From contig NZ_JH815209.1 of the NCBI RefSeq assembly GCF_000296505.1, forward strand, positions 66,908-130,907: DNA of 64,000 bases, written 5' to 3'. The translations under genes and the position numbers were made by a program. The number at the start of each line of letters is the position of its first letter. Within the stretch, counting starts at the first letter, position 1. Origin of the DNA: Schaalia turicensis ACS-279-V-Col4. GTDB lineage: Bacteria > Actinomycetota > Actinomycetes > Actinomycetales > Actinomycetaceae. The notes beneath the pieces were generated by a model that saw only the letters and a list, made by a program, of their open reading frames with translations, ran no database searches and was not told the DNA's origin. Below, in pieces: positions 1-11,751 of the stretch.

Positions 1-699
1 GGCGCCGACGCGGTGGTTGTCCGCCACTCTTCTTCCGGAGCGGCTCACCGCCTTGCACACGCTGGTTGGATGGACCTGCCGGTGCTGAACGCGGGCGATG
101 GCACTCACCAGCATCCGACTCAGGCGCTTCTTGATGCCATGACCCTGCGTCGCCACTACAAACGCAACCCCTCAGACCCCGACGTTGAACCGCTGGCACC
201 GGGCACCGATCTCAAAGGCGCGCGCGTCGTGATCGTCGGCGATGTTCTCCACTCGCGAGTTGCGAGGTCCAACGTTGATCTTCTGACTCTGCTGGGCGCC
301 CACGTCACGTTGGTCGCGCCTCCTACGTTGCTTCCCGTGGGCGTTGAAAACTGGACCTGTGATATCGAATACGACTTCGATAAGGCTCTCGCCACCGACC
401 CCGACGCCGTGATGATGCTACGCGTCCAGCGTGAGCGCATGAGCGCTGCCGGCGGCGGATTCTTCCCGTCACCGGGCGAATATCACACCGCATACGGCCT
501 CGATAATCAGCGTTTCAACGTTCTCAACCCCGAATGCATCGTGATGCACCCCGGCCCGATGAACCGAGGCCTTGAAATTAGCGCGGAGGCAGCTGACTCA
601 AAGCGTTCCGTTGTCGTCGAACAAGTCTCCAATGGCGTCAGCGTTCGTATGGCTGCCCTCTACCTGCTTCTTGCCACGGAAGGAAACACCAATGACTGA
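1..699 (+). CDS. pyrB: Aspartate carbamoyltransferase catalytic chain, 3' part
   Basis: Second step of de novo pyrimidine synthesis: carbamoyl phosphate plus L-aspartate gives N-carbamoyl-aspartate, in the cytoplasm. The gene enters from the left edge, so the N-terminal carbamoyl-phosphate domain is missing and 232 residues are visible. The remaining part shows the family's [16 protein letters not shown] stretch, the aspartate-binding segment with RVQRER, and MHPGPMNRG near the C-terminus. The stop codon overlaps the pyrC start by eight bases (ATG at 692), so the two are translationally coupled at the head of the pyr operon. Any PyrR-type attenuator would lie outside the window. Confidence 0.97.
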   Translation, partial: GADAVVVRHSSSGAAHRLAHAGWMDLPVLNAGDGTHQHPTQALLDAMTLRRHYKRNPSDPDVEPLAPGTDLKGARVVIVGDVLHSRVARSNVDLLTLLGAHVTLVAPPTLLPVGVENWTCDIEYDFDKALATDPDAVMMLRVQRERMSAAGGGFFPSPGEYHTAYGLDNQRFNVLNPECIVMHPGPMNRGLEISAEAADSKRSVVVEQVSNGVSVRMAALYLLLATEGNTND

Positions 700-2017
700 A
701 AACACCTCGAAAACTTGGTTCATTTCCGGCGCATCGATTCTGGGAGAGCAATCCAGCGACATCCTGGTCCGTGACGGCGTCATTGTTGCTATCGGTGCCG
801 AAGCAAAGGACGGCGCCACCAATGCCCGGCATATTGATGCCGACGGTCTGATCGCGCTTCCCGGCCTCGTCGATATGCACACGCACCTGCGGGAACCCGG
901 GCGTGAAGACGCCGAAACGATCGAAACCGGCACGCGCGCTGCGGCGGTGGGTGGCTACACAGCCGTTCACGCGATGGCGAACACGACCCCGGTTGCCGAT
1001 AGCGCATCGGTTGTCGATCAGGTGTGGCAGATCGGTCACGACCTGGGATGGGTTGATGTCCGCCCGGTTGGTGCCGTGACTCAAGGCCTCGCTGGCAAGC
1101 ACCTGTCGTCGATGGGTGCGATGGCACATTCCCGCTCTCAGGTGCGCGTCTTTTCTGATGATGGCAAGTGCGTGTCGGATCCGGTTCTCATGCGTCGTGC
1201 CCTCGAATATGTGAAGACCTTCGGTGGCGTCGTTGCGCAGCACTCGCAGGATCCGGACTTGACTGACGGTGCGCAGATGAATGAATCGCCACTGTCTGGT
1301 GAACTCGGTTTGGCCGGTTGGCCTCCCGTCGCTGAAGAGGCGATCATTGCCCGCGACATTTTGCTGGCAAAGCACGTCGGTTCGCGCCTTCACGTGTGCC
1401 ACCTTTCGACTGCCGGATCGGTAGACCTGATTCGTTGGGGCAAGCGCATGGGTGTTGACGTGACGGCAGAAGTAACTCCACACCACCTGCTCCTCACTGA
1501 GGAAATGGCCACGACTTACGATCCGCTCTACAAGGTCAACCCGCCACTTCGCACTCGCGAAGACGTGGAGGCAGTCCGCGAGGGCCTCGCCGATGGCACG
1601 ATTGACGTTGTGGGAACCGACCATGCTCCGCATCCGCTCGAAGACAAGGACTGCGAGTGGCAGGCGGGCGCGTTCGGCATGACCGGCCTGGAAACTGCAT
1701 TGCCGATCCTGATCGAAACAATGGTGAACACCGGTCGCATGACGTGGGCCGATATTGCTCGCGTGATGTCGACAAAGCCTGCGCAGATCGGCATGGTTGC
1801 CACTCAGGGGCAGGGTCTTGTGGTGGGCGCTCCGGCCAATATCACGCTGGTTGATCCGAGCGTGCGCCGGAAAGTGGATCCCACCCAGCAGTTCACGCGC
1901 TCAACCAATTCGCCGTACCGAGGGATGGAGTTGCCCGGCCAGGTTCTGTACACGCTGTACGCCGGTGATGCAACCGTCATGGGCGGAATGCCGATTGAAA
2001 AGGCGGACCGGCGATGA
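692..2017 (+). CDS. pyrC: Dihydroorotase
   Basis: Third step of UMP synthesis, cyclising carbamoyl-aspartate to dihydroorotate. The 441-residue protein is a class I (long) dihydroorotase. The metal-binding [10 protein letters not shown] lies at residues 61-70 (H63, H65), further metal ligands are likely H184 and H237, and the catalytic Asp is D310 in GTDHAPH. I chose ATG 692, which overlaps the pyrB stop; a longer reading frame from 572 lies inside pyrB and adds residues with no family resemblance. The stop overlaps carA in an ATGA. Confidence 0.97.
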   Translation: MTENTSKTWFISGASILGEQSSDILVRDGVIVAIGAEAKDGATNARHIDADGLIALPGLVDMHTHLREPGREDAETIETGTRAAAVGGYTAVHAMANTTPVADSASVVDQVWQIGHDLGWVDVRPVGAVTQGLAGKHLSSMGAMAHSRSQVRVFSDDGKCVSDPVLMRRALEYVKTFGGVVAQHSQDPDLTDGAQMNESPLSGELGLAGWPPVAEEAIIARDILLAKHVGSRLHVCHLSTAGSVDLIRWGKRMGVDVTAEVTPHHLLLTEEMATTYDPLYKVNPPLRTREDVEAVREGLADGTIDVVGTDHAPHPLEDKDCEWQAGAFGMTGLETALPILIETMVNTGRMTWADIARVMSTKPAQIGMVATQGQGLVVGAPANITLVDPSVRRKVDPTQQFTRSTNSPYRGMELPGQVLYTLYAGDATVMGGMPIEKADRR

Positions 2018-3186
2018 CCCAATCAGAACTCGCACTGCTCGTCCTTGAAGATGGCACGGTATTCCCCGGATACGCCTGGGGCAAACGCGGGCGCACACTG
2101 GGTGAGATTGTCTTTTCCACAGGCATGACCGGATACCAAGAGACGCTCACGGATCCTTCATATCACCGCCAGATCGTCGTCATGACGGCACCTCACATCG
2201 GTAATACCGGTGTCAACGATGAAGATCCTGAATCCAAACAGATCTGGGTTGCCGGTTTCGTTGTGCGTGAGCCTGCACGTCGAGCATCAAACTGGCGATC
2301 GAAGCGCACCCTTGATGAAGAACTCATTGAGCAGGGGATCGTGGGAATCAGTGGTGTTGATACTCGCGCTATCACGCGCCACATCCGCTCACACGGCGCG
2401 ATGCGCGCTGGAATCTTCTCCGGTGGTGCACTTCCCGCAGGCGCTGAGCACCTGACTAACCAGGTGCGCGATGCTCTGGTACGTATTGTCGTTGATCAAC
2501 CGATGATGGCCGGCGCAGCCTTAGCATCCGAGGTTTCGACAAAAGACACCTACGTTGTTAAAGGCGAAGGTGAACCGGTATGTCGCGTAGTGGCCGTGGA
2601 TTTGGGCATCAAATCGCGCACACCGGAGCAGCTTGCGCAAAGAGGGGTCGAGGTTCATGTTGTGCCCAACACCGTGAGTTTCGCGGATATTCAGGCTCTG
2701 AACCCCGATGGAGTTTTCTTCTCGAATGGGCCGGGTGACCCCGCGTCTGCTGACCTGGAGATTGAGCTACTACGTGCGGTCCTGGATGCTGGGCTCCCGT
2801 ACTTCGGCATTTGCTTCGGACACCAGCTGTTCGGTCGCGCTCTGGGGTATGGAACCTACAAGCTCGAATTCGGTCACCGCGGTGTCAACCAGCCGGTGAA
2901 GGATCTGGTGACCGGTCGCGTTGAAATCACCGCCCACAACCATGGTTTCGCAGTGGACGCCCCCGTTGGGGCCCCCTCAGTCGCACCGTTCGACGCTGGT
3001 CGCTATGGAAAGGTTGAAGTCAGCCACATTGATCTCAACGATGGGGTTGTGGAAGGCCTGCGGGCACTTGATATTCCCGCTTTCTCGGTTCAATACCACC
3101 CCGAAGCGGCGGCTGGTCCTCACGATGGTGAGCATCTCTTCGATCGTTTTGTATCCATGATTCTGGCCTCGAAGGAGGCAAACTGA
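2014..3186 (+). CDS. carA: Carbamoyl-phosphate synthase small (glutaminase) subunit
   Basis: Hydrolyses glutamine and passes ammonia to CarB to make carbamoyl phosphate for pyrimidines and arginine. The 390-residue protein has the CPSase small-chain N-domain (about 1-150) and a class I glutamine amidotransferase domain. The nucleophile is C267 in [15 protein letters not shown], and the catalytic pair is H362 and E364 in YHPEAA. The start overlaps the pyrC stop by four bases (ATGA) and the stop overlaps carB by one base (TGATG), as expected for subunits made in equal amounts. Confidence 0.98.
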   Translation: MTQSELALLVLEDGTVFPGYAWGKRGRTLGEIVFSTGMTGYQETLTDPSYHRQIVVMTAPHIGNTGVNDEDPESKQIWVAGFVVREPARRASNWRSKRTLDEELIEQGIVGISGVDTRAITRHIRSHGAMRAGIFSGGALPAGAEHLTNQVRDALVRIVVDQPMMAGAALASEVSTKDTYVVKGEGEPVCRVVAVDLGIKSRTPEQLAQRGVEVHVVPNTVSFADIQALNPDGVFFSNGPGDPASADLEIELLRAVLDAGLPYFGICFGHQLFGRALGYGTYKLEFGHRGVNQPVKDLVTGRVEITAHNHGFAVDAPVGAPSVAPFDAGRYGKVEVSHIDLNDGVVEGLRALDIPAFSVQYHPEAAAGPHDGEHLFDRFVSMILASKEAN

Positions 3187-6100
3187 TGCCTAAGCGCCAA
3201 GATTTGCGGTCCGTCCTTGTTATCGGGTCCGGTCCGATCGTTATTGGTCAAGCGTGCGAATTCGACTATTCGGGTACCCAGGCATGCCGTGTTCTCAAAG
3301 AAGAAGGCCTGCGCGTTATCCTCGTGAACTCCAACCCGGCCACGATTATGACCGACCCGGAGATCGCCGATGCCACGTACGTTGAACCGATTACCCCCGA
3401 AGTCGTTACGTCGATTATCGAAAAGGAACGACCAGACGCTCTGCTTGCAACACTGGGTGGTCAAACTGCACTGAATACAGCGGTTGCGCTGAACGAAGCT
3501 GGCGTTCTCGAAAAGTACAACGTTGAGCTGATCGGCGCGTCCATCGAGGCGATTAACGCAGGTGAAGACCGGGAAATCTTCAAGGAGATCGTTGAGACGT
3601 GTGGCGCCGAAGTCGCACGTTCCTATATTGCTCACACGATGGAAGAATGCCACGAAGCTGCAGCTCAACTCGGCTACCCGCTGGTTGTACGTCCCTCGTT
3701 CACGATGGGTGGTTTGGGTTCAGGCTTCGCCTACACCCCCGAAGATCTCGAACGCATCGCCGGTCAGGGACTTGCGGCGTCGATCACCACCGAGGTTTTG
3801 CTCGAAGAATCCATCCTCGGCTGGAAGGAATACGAGCTCGAGCTCATGCGAGACAAGGCGGATAACGTCGTTGTCGTCTGTTCGATCGAAAACATTGACC
3901 CGGTGGGTGTTCACACGGGCGACTCGGTGACCGTTGCACCCGCATTGACACTCACCGACCGCGAGTTGCAGCGTCTGCGCGATATCGGCATTGCGGTGAT
4001 CCGTAAGGTCGGTGTTGATACTGGTGGCTGTAATATCCAGTTTGCTCTGGATCCGAAGACTGGTCGCATCATCGTCATCGAAATGAACCCGCGTGTATCG
4101 CGTTCATCCGCGCTGGCATCCAAGGCGACGGGCTTCCCGATTGCGAAGATCGCAGCGCGCCTCGCCACCGGTTACACACTCGACGAAATCCCGAACGACA
4201 TCACGGGCTCCACGCCTGCGTCTTTCGAGCCCACGCTGGACTACGTTGTGGTGAAGGTTCCGCGATTCACCTTCGAAAAGTTCCCGGAAGCTGACCCCAG
4301 GCTGTCGACCTCAATGAAAGCAGTCGGCGAGGCCATGGCAATCGGGCGCAACTTCACGGAGGCGTTTCAAAAAGCGTTGCGCTCCATCGACAAGTCGGGA
4401 GTCCAATTCTCGTGGGCGCGGCCTCGTCCCACCACAGAAGAGACAAAAGCACTTGTCGCTCAGGCTGCACGAGGTACCGAACAGCGCTTTGTGCAGGTCA
4501 TGGACGCAATCCGTGGAGGTGCGACGCTCGACGAGCTCTTCGATTCGACGAAGATCGACCCCTGGTTCCTTGACCAGTTCTACTTGCTTGACGAGATTGC
4601 TTGTGAAATCGCAGAGGCTCCCGCGCTCAACCGCGAGGTACTGAGTCTTGCGAAACGTCACGGCTTCTCTGACCGTCAGATTGGTGATATTCGAGGCCTG
4701 TCGGAGACGAGCGTGCGAGAAGTACGAGGTGCTTTCGAAATTCACCCCGTCTTCAAGACGGTGGATACGTGTTCGGCAGAGTTTGCAGCGAAGACTCCGT
4801 ATCACTACTCGACCTACGACTTCGAGAACGAGGTTGCGCCCCGCGAGCGCGAAGCAGTCATCATTCTGGGTGCTGGACCGAACCGTATCGGTCAGGGCAT
4901 TGAGTTCGATTATTCGTGCGTGCACGCGGCGATGAGCCTGCGCGAGCGCTACGACACGATCATGGTGAACTGCAACCCAGAAACCGTGTCGACTGACTAC
5001 GATATTTCGGATCGCCTCTACTTTGAGCCCCTGACACTTGAGGATGTGCTCGAGATCTACCGGGCAGAAAGCGAGGCCGGTCCGGTCAAGGGCGTTATTG
5101 TTCAGTTGGGTGGTCAGACTCCGCTGTCGCTTGCGCGTGATCTTGAGGCTGCGGGGGTGCCGATTCTTGGCACGTCGCCGTCGTCGATCGATGTGGCTGA
5201 AGACCGTGAAGAGTTCGCTAAGGTGCTGGCGATTGCCGGTTGCCCGGCTCCGGCGCACGATACGGCTCATGTGGTCTCGCAGGTTCGCGAGGTTGCTGAG
5301 CGCGTTGGATATCCGGTGCTTCTGCGCCCCAGCTTCGTCTTGGGCGGTCGTGGTATGGAAATCGTGAATGACGAGGCCGCGCTCGATCGTTATCTCGATA
5401 GGCCGGATATTGGCGCGCTGTTCTCACGCGGTCCACTGTTGATTGACCGTTTCTTGGATGCGGCGATCGAAATTGACGTGGACGCGCTGTATGACAGTAA
5501 TGAATTGTTTATGGGCGCCATTATGGAGCACATTGAAGAGGCCGGTATTCACTCCGGTGACTCGGCATGCGTGTTGCCACCGATGACTCTGTCGTCCAGC
5601 CAGCTTCACCGGATTGCTGCATCGACCGAAGCGATTGCACGTGAGGTGGGGGTGCGTGGCCTGATCAATATCCAGTTCGCCCTCTTGTCCGATGTCCTGT
5701 ACGTGATTGAGGCGAATCCTCGTGCTTCTCGTACGGTGCCTTTTGCTTCGAAGGCGACGGGCGTGCCTCTGGCGAAGGCAGCATCTTTGATCCAGGTGGG
5801 CGATTCGATCGCATCGTTGCGTGAGCGTGGCATTCTCCCTGTCACGGATGCACGCGAGATCCGTGATGGTGCCTCGATTGCAGTGAAGCAGGTTGTTCTT
5901 CCATTCAAGCGCTTCCGTACAGCTCAGGGATTGGTCGTGGATACGATCCTCGGGCCTGAGATGCGCTCGACGGGCGAGGTTATGGGTATCGATCACAACT
6001 TCCCGACGGCATTCGCGAAGTCGCAATCCGGTGCGATCGGAAAACTGCCGACCGAAGGTACGGTCTTCATTTCGATTGCGGATACGGACAAGCGTGCGAT

Positions 6101-6485
6101 CGTGTTCCCTGCGGCTCGTATGCGGGACCTTGGTTTTACGATTTTGGCGACAACGGGTACAGCTTCGGTGTTGCGCCGAAACGGGATTGAGGCCCAAGCT
6201 GTTCGCAAGCGCTCTGAGGGACGAGGCAATGAAGGTGAGCCCACCATCGTTGATTTGATCAACGATGGGATGATCGACATCGTTGTGAATACTCCGCAGA
6301 AGAGCGATAACCGCCACGACGGCTATCAGATTCGTACCGCTGCAATGACCCACGACAAGACGATTGTGACGACGCTCCAGGCGTTTAACGCGCTTGTTCA
6401 AGCGATTGAGGTGCGTACTCACGGTGCGTATCACGTGCGATCGTTGCAGGAATGGGATGCGCTTCGAAAGGAGAATGAACGATGA
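3186..6485 (+). CDS. carB: Carbamoyl-phosphate synthase large subunit
   Basis: Makes carbamoyl phosphate from bicarbonate, ammonia and two ATP. At 1099 residues it has the full family length. It shows the duplicated ATP-grasp synthetase halves: [17 protein letters not shown] near residue 14 and [16 protein letters not shown] near residue 560. An oligomerisation domain lies between them, and a C-terminal MGS-like allosteric domain starts near residue 950 ([17 protein letters not shown]). It is coupled to carA upstream and to pyrF downstream by an ATGA overlap. Large antisense reading frames inside this gene are codon-bias shadows. Confidence 0.98.
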   Translation: MPKRQDLRSVLVIGSGPIVIGQACEFDYSGTQACRVLKEEGLRVILVNSNPATIMTDPEIADATYVEPITPEVVTSIIEKERPDALLATLGGQTALNTAVALNEAGVLEKYNVELIGASIEAINAGEDREIFKEIVETCGAEVARSYIAHTMEECHEAAAQLGYPLVVRPSFTMGGLGSGFAYTPEDLERIAGQGLAASITTEVLLEESILGWKEYELELMRDKADNVVVVCSIENIDPVGVHTGDSVTVAPALTLTDRELQRLRDIGIAVIRKVGVDTGGCNIQFALDPKTGRIIVIEMNPRVSRSSALASKATGFPIAKIAARLATGYTLDEIPNDITGSTPASFEPTLDYVVVKVPRFTFEKFPEADPRLSTSMKAVGEAMAIGRNFTEAFQKALRSIDKSGVQFSWARPRPTTEETKALVAQAARGTEQRFVQVMDAIRGGATLDELFDSTKIDPWFLDQFYLLDEIACEIAEAPALNREVLSLAKRHGFSDRQIGDIRGLSETSVREVRGAFEIHPVFKTVDTCSAEFAAKTPYHYSTYDFENEVAPREREAVIILGAGPNRIGQGIEFDYSCVHAAMSLRERYDTIMVNCNPETVSTDYDISDRLYFEPLTLEDVLEIYRAESEAGPVKGVIVQLGGQTPLSLARDLEAAGVPILGTSPSSIDVAEDREEFAKVLAIAGCPAPAHDTAHVVSQVREVAERVGYPVLLRPSFVLGGRGMEIVNDEAALDRYLDRPDIGALFSRGPLLIDRFLDAAIEIDVDALYDSNELFMGAIMEHIEEAGIHSGDSACVLPPMTLSSSQLHRIAASTEAIAREVGVRGLINIQFALLSDVLYVIEANPRASRTVPFASKATGVPLAKAASLIQVGDSIASLRERGILPVTDAREIRDGASIAVKQVVLPFKRFRTAQGLVVDTILGPEMRSTGEVMGIDHNFPTAFAKSQSGAIGKLPTEGTVFISIADTDKRAIVFPAARMRDLGFTILATTGTASVLRRNGIEAQAVRKRSEGRGNEGEPTIVDLINDGMIDIVVNTPQKSDNRHDGYQIRTAAMTHDKTIVTTLQAFNALVQAIEVRTHGAYHVRSLQEWDALRKENER

Positions 6486-7327
6486 CCATGCGAGGTTTCG
6501 GTGATCGTCTTGCCGACGCAATGGCTGAGCATGGGCCTGTGTGCGTTGGGATTGACCCGCACCCCGGTCTGCTTGACCAGTGGGGCTTAGACCATTCGAT
6601 CGACGGGTTGCGTAGGTTTTCTCTGGGCGTTGTTGAAGCGTTGGGAGGCAAAGTTGCTGCATTCAAACCGCAGTCAGCCTTCTTCGAACGTTTTGGATCA
6701 CACGGCGTCGGCGTATTAGAAGAAGTCATTGACGCCTGTCGAAATGCGGGTTCCTTGTGCATCGTGGACGCTAAACGCGGTGACATTGGTTCAACTATGA
6801 ACGGTTACGCCGATGCGTATCTGGCTAATGGTTCTCCACTGGCCGGCGATGCTGTGACTCTTTCACCCTATTTGGGTATTGGCGCGCTCACCCCGGCGCT
6901 TGAAATGGCTAAAGAGACGGGCAGGGGAGTGTTCGTTCTTGCTCTGACATCGAACCCTCAGGGTGCTTCGGTTCAACACTGTGTGAACTCCGAGGGGCAA
7001 TCGGTTGCCGGGGGAGTCATTCAAGCAGTGTCCGATTTCAATGCGACGTTCGACTTTGAGCACATGGGTCCTGCTGGAATTGTTGTGGGCGCGACCGTTG
7101 GGGATGCTCCACATCGCTTGGGCATCTCTTTCGATGCCTTCAATGGCGCAATTCTTGCCCCCGGGGTGGGAGCTCAAGGTGCCGGTCCGAAGGAACTGGG
7201 CGAGGTGTTCGGCCAAGCAGCTTTGAACGTGCTCGCCTCGTCATCTCGAGCGATTTTGGCCAAAGGCCCCGATGCTCTGGGCCTTCAACAGGCATATGCT
7301 CAAGCGGTCGCCGAATTAGCTGAGTGA
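6482..7327 (+). CDS. pyrF: Orotidine 5'-phosphate decarboxylase, type 2
   Basis: Last step of UMP synthesis, decarboxylating OMP. The 281-residue length and the segment [11 protein letters not shown] (catalytic lysine K98) match the longer type 2 family found in actinobacteria rather than the roughly 230-residue type 1 enzyme. The N-terminal [11 protein letters not shown] carries the substrate-binding Asp. The start overlaps the carB stop (ATGA). It is the last gene of the pyr operon visible here; pyrE and pyrD are not in the window. Confidence 0.96.
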   Translation: MTMRGFGDRLADAMAEHGPVCVGIDPHPGLLDQWGLDHSIDGLRRFSLGVVEALGGKVAAFKPQSAFFERFGSHGVGVLEEVIDACRNAGSLCIVDAKRGDIGSTMNGYADAYLANGSPLAGDAVTLSPYLGIGALTPALEMAKETGRGVFVLALTSNPQGASVQHCVNSEGQSVAGGVIQAVSDFNATFDFEHMGPAGIVVGATVGDAPHRLGISFDAFNGAILAPGVGAQGAGPKELGEVFGQAALNVLASSSRAILAKGPDALGLQQAYAQAVAELAE

Positions 7328-7416
7328 ATATTGCTTCCCACTTTCTTCACACAAAAGCCCTGTTAACACGATAAAATCGCCTGCAACAGTCACAATCTGT
7401 GAAGGAGTGGGAAGCA

Positions 7417-7728
7417 ATGGCGCTACCTCATCTGACACCCGAACAACGTGCTCAAGCTCTAGAAAAAGCAACTGCAGCGCGTCGCGCGCGCGCGGATATC
7501 AAAGCACGCTTGAAGAATCGCGAAATTACGCTTTCAGAGGTTCTCAACCTTGCCGAAAAGGATGAGTCAATCGCCAAGATGCGTGTTGTCTCACTGCTTG
7601 AGTCAATGCCACGCGTTGGAGTCACAACGGCTGCGGCATTGATGGAAGAGTACGGTATTGCTCAATCACGTCGTGTCAGGGGCCTTGGGCATGTTCAAGC
7701 TCAGGCTTTAATCGAACGATTCGGCTAA
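7417..7728 (+). CDS. mihF: Actinobacterial integration host factor (mIHF)
   Basis: Small nucleoid-associated DNA-binding protein, 103 residues, sequence-unrelated to proteobacterial IHF. A charged N-terminal helix (TAARRARADIKARLKN) is followed by a helix-two-turn-helix-like segment, LLESMPRVGVTTAAALMEEY, and a basic C-terminus, IAQSRRVRGLGHVQ. I chose ATG 7417 because GAAGGAG at 7401-7407 sits nine bases ahead; the upstream GTG at 7399 overlaps this Shine-Dalgarno. It lies directly before gmk, the conserved order in actinobacteria. The 89 bases after pyrF probably hold its promoter, but no clear -35/-10 pair stands out. Confidence 0.95.
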   Translation: MALPHLTPEQRAQALEKATAARRARADIKARLKNREITLSEVLNLAEKDESIAKMRVVSLLESMPRVGVTTAAALMEEYGIAQSRRVRGLGHVQAQALIERFG

Positions 7729-7757
7729 TAGCAGGTAAAGGTGGCACGATTGTCAGC

Positions 7758-8315
7758 ATGGATAAACCACGACTGACCGTGCTTGCCGGTCCCACTGCTG
7801 TAGGTAAGGGGACCGTCGTTCAAGCTCTTCGTGAACGTCACCCGGAACTGGTTGTTTCTGTCTCTGCGACGACTCGTTCGCCCAGGCCGGGTGAAGTTGA
7901 TGGCGTTCATTATCTGTTCAAGACAGATGAAGAATTTGACGCGCTTGTCGAATCGGGATTGATGCTCGAATGGGCGACAGTCCACGGTGTTCACCGCTAC
8001 GGCACACCTGCGCCACCTGTCGACGAGGCTTTGAAAGCGGGTAAATCTGTCCTGCTCGAGATTGACCTTGATGGTGCCCGTCAGGTGATGAAAACGCGTC
8101 CTGATGCGCTCTTCGTTTTTCTTGCACCTCCGTCGTGGGATGAGCTTGTGAGGCGCCTCGTCGGTCGCGGAACCGAAGACGAGGAGGAACGCGTGCGTCG
8201 TCTTCAAACTGCCAAGGTAGAGATGGCTGCAGAGACGGAATTCAACGTAACTGTGACGAATGACGACCTCGACGACACCGTTACTGAACTGGCTCACCTT
8301 ATGGGGCTGGAGTAG
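7758..8315 (+). CDS. gmk: Guanylate kinase
   Basis: Phosphorylates GMP to GDP with ATP. The 185-residue protein carries a P-loop, AGPTAVGKGT (residues 10-19; T-A replaces the more common S-G), the GMP-binding SATTRSPRPGEVDGVHY, and a lid with RLVGRGTEDEEE. It lies between mihF and rpoZ, the usual actinobacterial order. The start is an ATG 29 bases after mihF. Confidence 0.97.
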   Translation: MDKPRLTVLAGPTAVGKGTVVQALRERHPELVVSVSATTRSPRPGEVDGVHYLFKTDEEFDALVESGLMLEWATVHGVHRYGTPAPPVDEALKAGKSVLLEIDLDGARQVMKTRPDALFVFLAPPSWDELVRRLVGRGTEDEEERVRRLQTAKVEMAAETEFNVTVTNDDLDDTVTELAHLMGLE

Positions 8316-8365
8316 ACTGGCCCCCAGTGTGGCTAGATGGCCACGTTTGAATCCAGGAGGACCGC

Positions 8366-8632
8366 ATGGCCGGAATCGTCGCACAGCCCCAAGGCATCAC
8401 GTCGCCACCGATTGATGATCTGCTTGAGCACGTCGATTCAAAGTACGCTCTCGTTATCGTTGCCGCTCGTCGCGCACGTCAGATCAACTCGTACAACCTT
8501 CAGCTTGAACAGAACATGATTCAGTTCGTTGGACCCGTTGTCGATGTTGAACCCGATGAAAAGCCCCTGGGTATCGCACTTCGCGAGATCAACGATGGCA
8601 TGATCTCGGTCGAAGCCGAGCAGAAAGCCTGA
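8366..8632 (+). CDS. rpoZ: RNA polymerase omega subunit
   Basis: An 88-residue subunit that helps assemble and stabilise the beta' subunit. The conserved segment [18 protein letters not shown] (about residues 24-41) is diagnostic, followed by the [10 protein letters not shown] region near residue 70. An AGGAGG ribosome-binding site lies just before ATG 8366. It ends five bases before coaBC, suggesting co-transcription with gmk and coaBC. Confidence 0.96.
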   Translation: MAGIVAQPQGITSPPIDDLLEHVDSKYALVIVAARRARQINSYNLQLEQNMIQFVGPVVDVEPDEKPLGIALREINDGMISVEAEQKA

Positions 8633-8637
8633 CGCGT

Positions 8638-9882
8638 ATGCGCCCCACGGTGATCGTCGGGGTCAGCGCTGGAATCGCCGCCTACAAGGCGGCGATTCTT
8701 GTACGTGAGCTGATTCGCGCCGGATGCGATGTTCGTGTTGTTCCAACACCTGCCTCTTTAGAGTTCGTTGGAAAAGCAACGTGGGAAGGCCTGACTGGTC
8801 ACCCGGTTCACACCGGGCTCACCGATCACCCAGGCTCTGATCATGTGGAGCTTGCTCGTATCGCTGATTTGATTGTTATCGCCCCTGCTACCGCGGATGT
8901 GATGGCACGCATTCGCGCCGGCTTTGCGAATGATCTTTTGACGACCACCGTCTTGGCATCTCGTTGCCCACTTGTTCTGAGCCCGGCAATGCACACGGCA
9001 ATGTGGGATAACGCTGCCACTCAAGATAACGTTGCCGTTCTACGCCAGCGTGGAATAACCATCATCGACCCCGCGTCCGGTGCGCTTGGCTCCGGGGATC
9101 ATGGAGTTGGTAGGCTCCCCGAACCTGAAGAAATTGCTCGTGTGTGCCTCGATACTCTCGCATCAACGCAGACTTCGTTCTCTTCCAACGAACAGATGCT
9201 TTTTGGACGTCATATTGTCGTGACCGCAGGCGGAACTCAAGAACCACTGGATCCGGTGCGCTTCATTGGCAACCGTTCGTCGGGACGCCAAGGCATCGAG
9301 ATTGCTCGCTCATCAGCTCGAATGGGCGCGACAGTACACCTGATCGCATCGAACGTTGAAAAGTCGCTGCTGGACGATCTTGAACCTTCGATTAGCGTTT
9401 CCTTCGCACCCACGGCCCACGATGTTGAACTCGCGGTTCAGGCTCAGTGTGATGGCGCAGACGCGCTGGTGATGTGCGCGGCAATCGCCGATTTTAGTCC
9501 CACCAGCGTTGCTGATGCGAAGATCAAGAAGACGGATGATTCTTCAGACGTTCCCACCATTGAATTGGAACGTACGACGGATATTCTTGCCACCGTCGCC
9601 CACAGCGATTCAAGGCCCACGGTGCTCGTCGGATTCGCCGCTGAAACAGGTCAGGCAGACACCGTACTTGCCTATGGCAAAGAGAAGGCACGCCGTAAGG
9701 GCGCCGACTTCCTCGCGATTAACCGCGTGGGTGATGGGTTCGGTTTTGGTGACGTCGACAACCACGTCACGATCGTCGACTCGAAAGGCGAGCTTGTCGG
9801 TGAAGTCTCTGGCTCAAAAGCTCGCGTTGCGGACTTTCTCATCACAACAATCGCTCAAAGACTCGCTACTATTGATGGGTGA
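8638..9882 (+). CDS. coaBC: Bifunctional phosphopantothenoylcysteine decarboxylase / synthetase
   Basis: Two consecutive coenzyme A steps: CoaB ligates cysteine to 4'-phosphopantothenate and CoaC decarboxylates the product. The 414-residue protein has an N-terminal flavodoxin-like CoaC domain ([20 protein letters not shown] with the likely catalytic His near 69; SPAMHTAMW) and a C-terminal CoaB domain from about 190 ([26 protein letters not shown]...AKIKK). The start is ATG 8638, and the stop overlaps the GTG of metK by four bases. Confidence 0.97.
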   Translation: MRPTVIVGVSAGIAAYKAAILVRELIRAGCDVRVVPTPASLEFVGKATWEGLTGHPVHTGLTDHPGSDHVELARIADLIVIAPATADVMARIRAGFANDLLTTTVLASRCPLVLSPAMHTAMWDNAATQDNVAVLRQRGITIIDPASGALGSGDHGVGRLPEPEEIARVCLDTLASTQTSFSSNEQMLFGRHIVVTAGGTQEPLDPVRFIGNRSSGRQGIEIARSSARMGATVHLIASNVEKSLLDDLEPSISVSFAPTAHDVELAVQAQCDGADALVMCAAIADFSPTSVADAKIKKTDDSSDVPTIELERTTDILATVAHSDSRPTVLVGFAAETGQADTVLAYGKEKARRKGADFLAINRVGDGFGFGDVDNHVTIVDSKGELVGEVSGSKARVADFLITTIAQRLATIDG

Positions 9883-11069
9883 CTTCTAATCGACAGCTCT
9901 TTACGTCAGAATCCGTGACCGAAGGTCATCCGGATAAGGTCTGTGACCGAATTTCGGATTCAATCCTTGATGCTCTTGTAGAAAAAGACCCGCATTCTCG
10001 TGTCGCGGTCGAGACTATGGTGACCACGGGCCTCGTGCACGTTGCCGGTGAGGTAACAACCGAGGCCTACGTTGAGATTCCTCAGATTGTTCGTGATGAG
10101 ATTCTGAAAATTGGCTACAACTCTTCACAAGTGGGCTTTGACGGTGCCTCGTGTGGCGTATCGATTTCGATTGGACAGCAGAGCCCTGATATTGCCGGGG
10201 GAGTGGACCACGCGCTTGAAGAGCGTGAAGGTAGTGCAAGTGATGTCCGTGATAGTCAGGGCGCTGGCGACCAGGGAATCATGTTTGGTTATGCCTGCGC
10301 TGATACACCCGATCTGATGCCTGCCCCGATTTGGCTGGCGCACAAGCTGTCGAAGCGCCTGGCTGACGTCCGTCATAACGAAATCGCCACCGGTCTGCGT
10401 CCCGATGGAAAGACTCAGGTCACATTGGCGTACGAGGACGGCAAGCCTGTTGGTATTGATTCGGTTCTCGTTTCCACTCAGCATGATGAGGCTCTGAACC
10501 AATCCGATTTGCGCGACCTGATTGTGGCACACGTGATTGACCCGGTTCTTCGCGACGACGGCCTCGATCTCGACACGGCCGATATGAAGATCCTCGTCAA
10601 TCCCTCCGGACGCTTCGTCATCGGTGGCCCCGCCGGCGATGCAGGCGTAACCGGGCGAAAGATTATAGTTGACACCTACGGTGGTATGGCACGTCACGGT
10701 GGTGGAGCGTTCTCCGGTAAGGACCCATCGAAGGTTGACCGTAGCGCCACGTACGCTGCGCGCTGGGCGGCGAAGAATGTAGTTGCAGCCGGTCTTGCTT
10801 CCAAATGCGAAATTCAGCTTGCCTACGCGATTGGCCGCGCTCATCCTGTCGGTCTCTATGTTGAAACATTTGGTACCGGAAATGTGAGTGACCAGCAGAT
10901 TGCACGCGCCATTGAGACTGTTTTTGACTTGCGTCCGGCCGGCATTATCGCTGACCTGGATCTGCTACGCCCGATTTACGCTGCCACATCTTCCTACGGC
11001 CATTTTGGTCGTCCGGGCTTCCCGTGGGAAGAAACGAACCGCGTCGACGAATTGTTGAGTGTGAGCTGA
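9879..11069 (+). CDS. metK: S-adenosylmethionine synthetase
   Basis: Makes AdoMet from methionine and ATP. The 396-residue protein shows the family signatures [17 protein letters not shown] near residue 17, the hexapeptide GAGDQG followed by IMFGYA near 128, and the glycine-rich [16 protein letters not shown] near 274. The start is GTG 9879, overlapping the coaBC stop; the adjacent gene's end shares one base (TGATG). No SAM riboswitch is present, consistent with its place inside a housekeeping operon. Confidence 0.98.
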   Translation: MTSNRQLFTSESVTEGHPDKVCDRISDSILDALVEKDPHSRVAVETMVTTGLVHVAGEVTTEAYVEIPQIVRDEILKIGYNSSQVGFDGASCGVSISIGQQSPDIAGGVDHALEEREGSASDVRDSQGAGDQGIMFGYACADTPDLMPAPIWLAHKLSKRLADVRHNEIATGLRPDGKTQVTLAYEDGKPVGIDSVLVSTQHDEALNQSDLRDLIVAHVIDPVLRDDGLDLDTADMKILVNPSGRFVIGGPAGDAGVTGRKIIVDTYGGMARHGGGAFSGKDPSKVDRSATYAARWAAKNVVAAGLASKCEIQLAYAIGRAHPVGLYVETFGTGNVSDQQIARAIETVFDLRPAGIIADLDLLRPIYAATSSYGHFGRPGFPWEETNRVDELLSVS

Positions 11070-11701
11070 TGACCGCTCCCTCTGTTCTGATTGACGAGGC
11101 CGCCTCCACTGATTCGTCATTTGACTTGAAATGGCGACGACGAACAACAGTAGAGATGATCATTTCTGGGCTGATTGGGCTTTACGCTTCTTTCGTCCTT
11201 TCGATTGAAGCATGGCAGTTAGCTGCCGATTCAGCGAAGACATTCGCTTGTGATGTCTCATCGGTCCTGTCATGTTCTACGGTGGCGCAGACGCCTCAAG
11301 CTCGTATCCTGGGGTTCCCGAACGCATTCCTAGGAATCTTTTTCGAAGCGGTAGTTCTTGCCATTTCGGTCGCTTTGTTTAGCGGAGTGAAGTTTTCCCG
11401 CTGGTACATGGCGTGTGCCAATGTGCTGTACACAATCGCATTGTTCTTCGCGTACTGGCTTTTCAGCCAGTCTTTTTTCGTGATCCACGTGCTTTGCCCG
11501 TGGTGTTTGGCGATCACCGTGACAACAACCCTTGTCTTTGCGGGCTTGACACGGATTAATATCCGCGAAGGTGTTCTTCCGGCGCCTGCGTGGTTGAAAC
11601 GCAGTGTGACCTTGGGGTATGACTGGTCGTTCTGGGGATTGTTGCTGTTCATCCTGATCGCGATGGTCGTAGCCAGGTACGGGGTAGCTCTGCTCGGCTA
11701 A
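11069..11701 (+). CDS. Vitamin K epoxide reductase (VKOR) family membrane protein
   Basis: Probable quinone-linked thiol oxidoreductase that re-oxidises a DsbA-like partner for disulfide formation outside the membrane. The 210-residue protein has four or five hydrophobic segments. The redox CPWC (C143-C146) sits in a late membrane helix (HVLCPWCLAIT), and the loop cysteine pair C61 and C69 (ACDVSSVLSCS) has the spacing seen in VKOR enzymes. I chose ATG 11069, overlapping metK by one base, because the longer frame only extends into metK. No DsbA-type partner is in the window, so the substrate is unknown. Confidence 0.88.
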   Translation: MTAPSVLIDEAASTDSSFDLKWRRRTTVEMIISGLIGLYASFVLSIEAWQLAADSAKTFACDVSSVLSCSTVAQTPQARILGFPNAFLGIFFEAVVLAISVALFSGVKFSRWYMACANVLYTIALFFAYWLFSQSFFVIHVLCPWCLAITVTTTLVFAGLTRINIREGVLPAPAWLKRSVTLGYDWSFWGLLLFILIAMVVARYGVALLG

Positions 11702-11722
11702 CCGATGTGCAGTTCAATTCCT

Positions 11723-11751
11723 CCATGGCTCATGGTGCAATAGAGCCATGG
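11723..11751 (+). promoter_or_regulatory. Stem-loop covering the priA start codon
   Basis: Two nine-base arms, CCATGGCTC (11723-11731) and GAGCCATGG (11743-11751), are perfectly complementary with an 11-base loop. The ATG of priA (11748-11750) is in the second arm, so folding would hide the start codon. No clear Shine-Dalgarno precedes it. The arms could instead be chance or part of a terminator for the upstream gene, although no U-tract follows. Confidence 0.4.

Noticed and set aside
638..1633. 331-codon minus-strand frame opposite pyrC
   Set aside because: Shadow of the pyrC codon pattern.
4311..5270. 319-codon minus-strand frame inside carB
   Set aside because: No motif and no ribosome-binding site; antisense to carB.
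5424..6662. 412-codon minus-strand frame opposite carB and the start of pyrF
   Set aside because: Arginine- and histidine-rich composition with no domain; antisense to carB.
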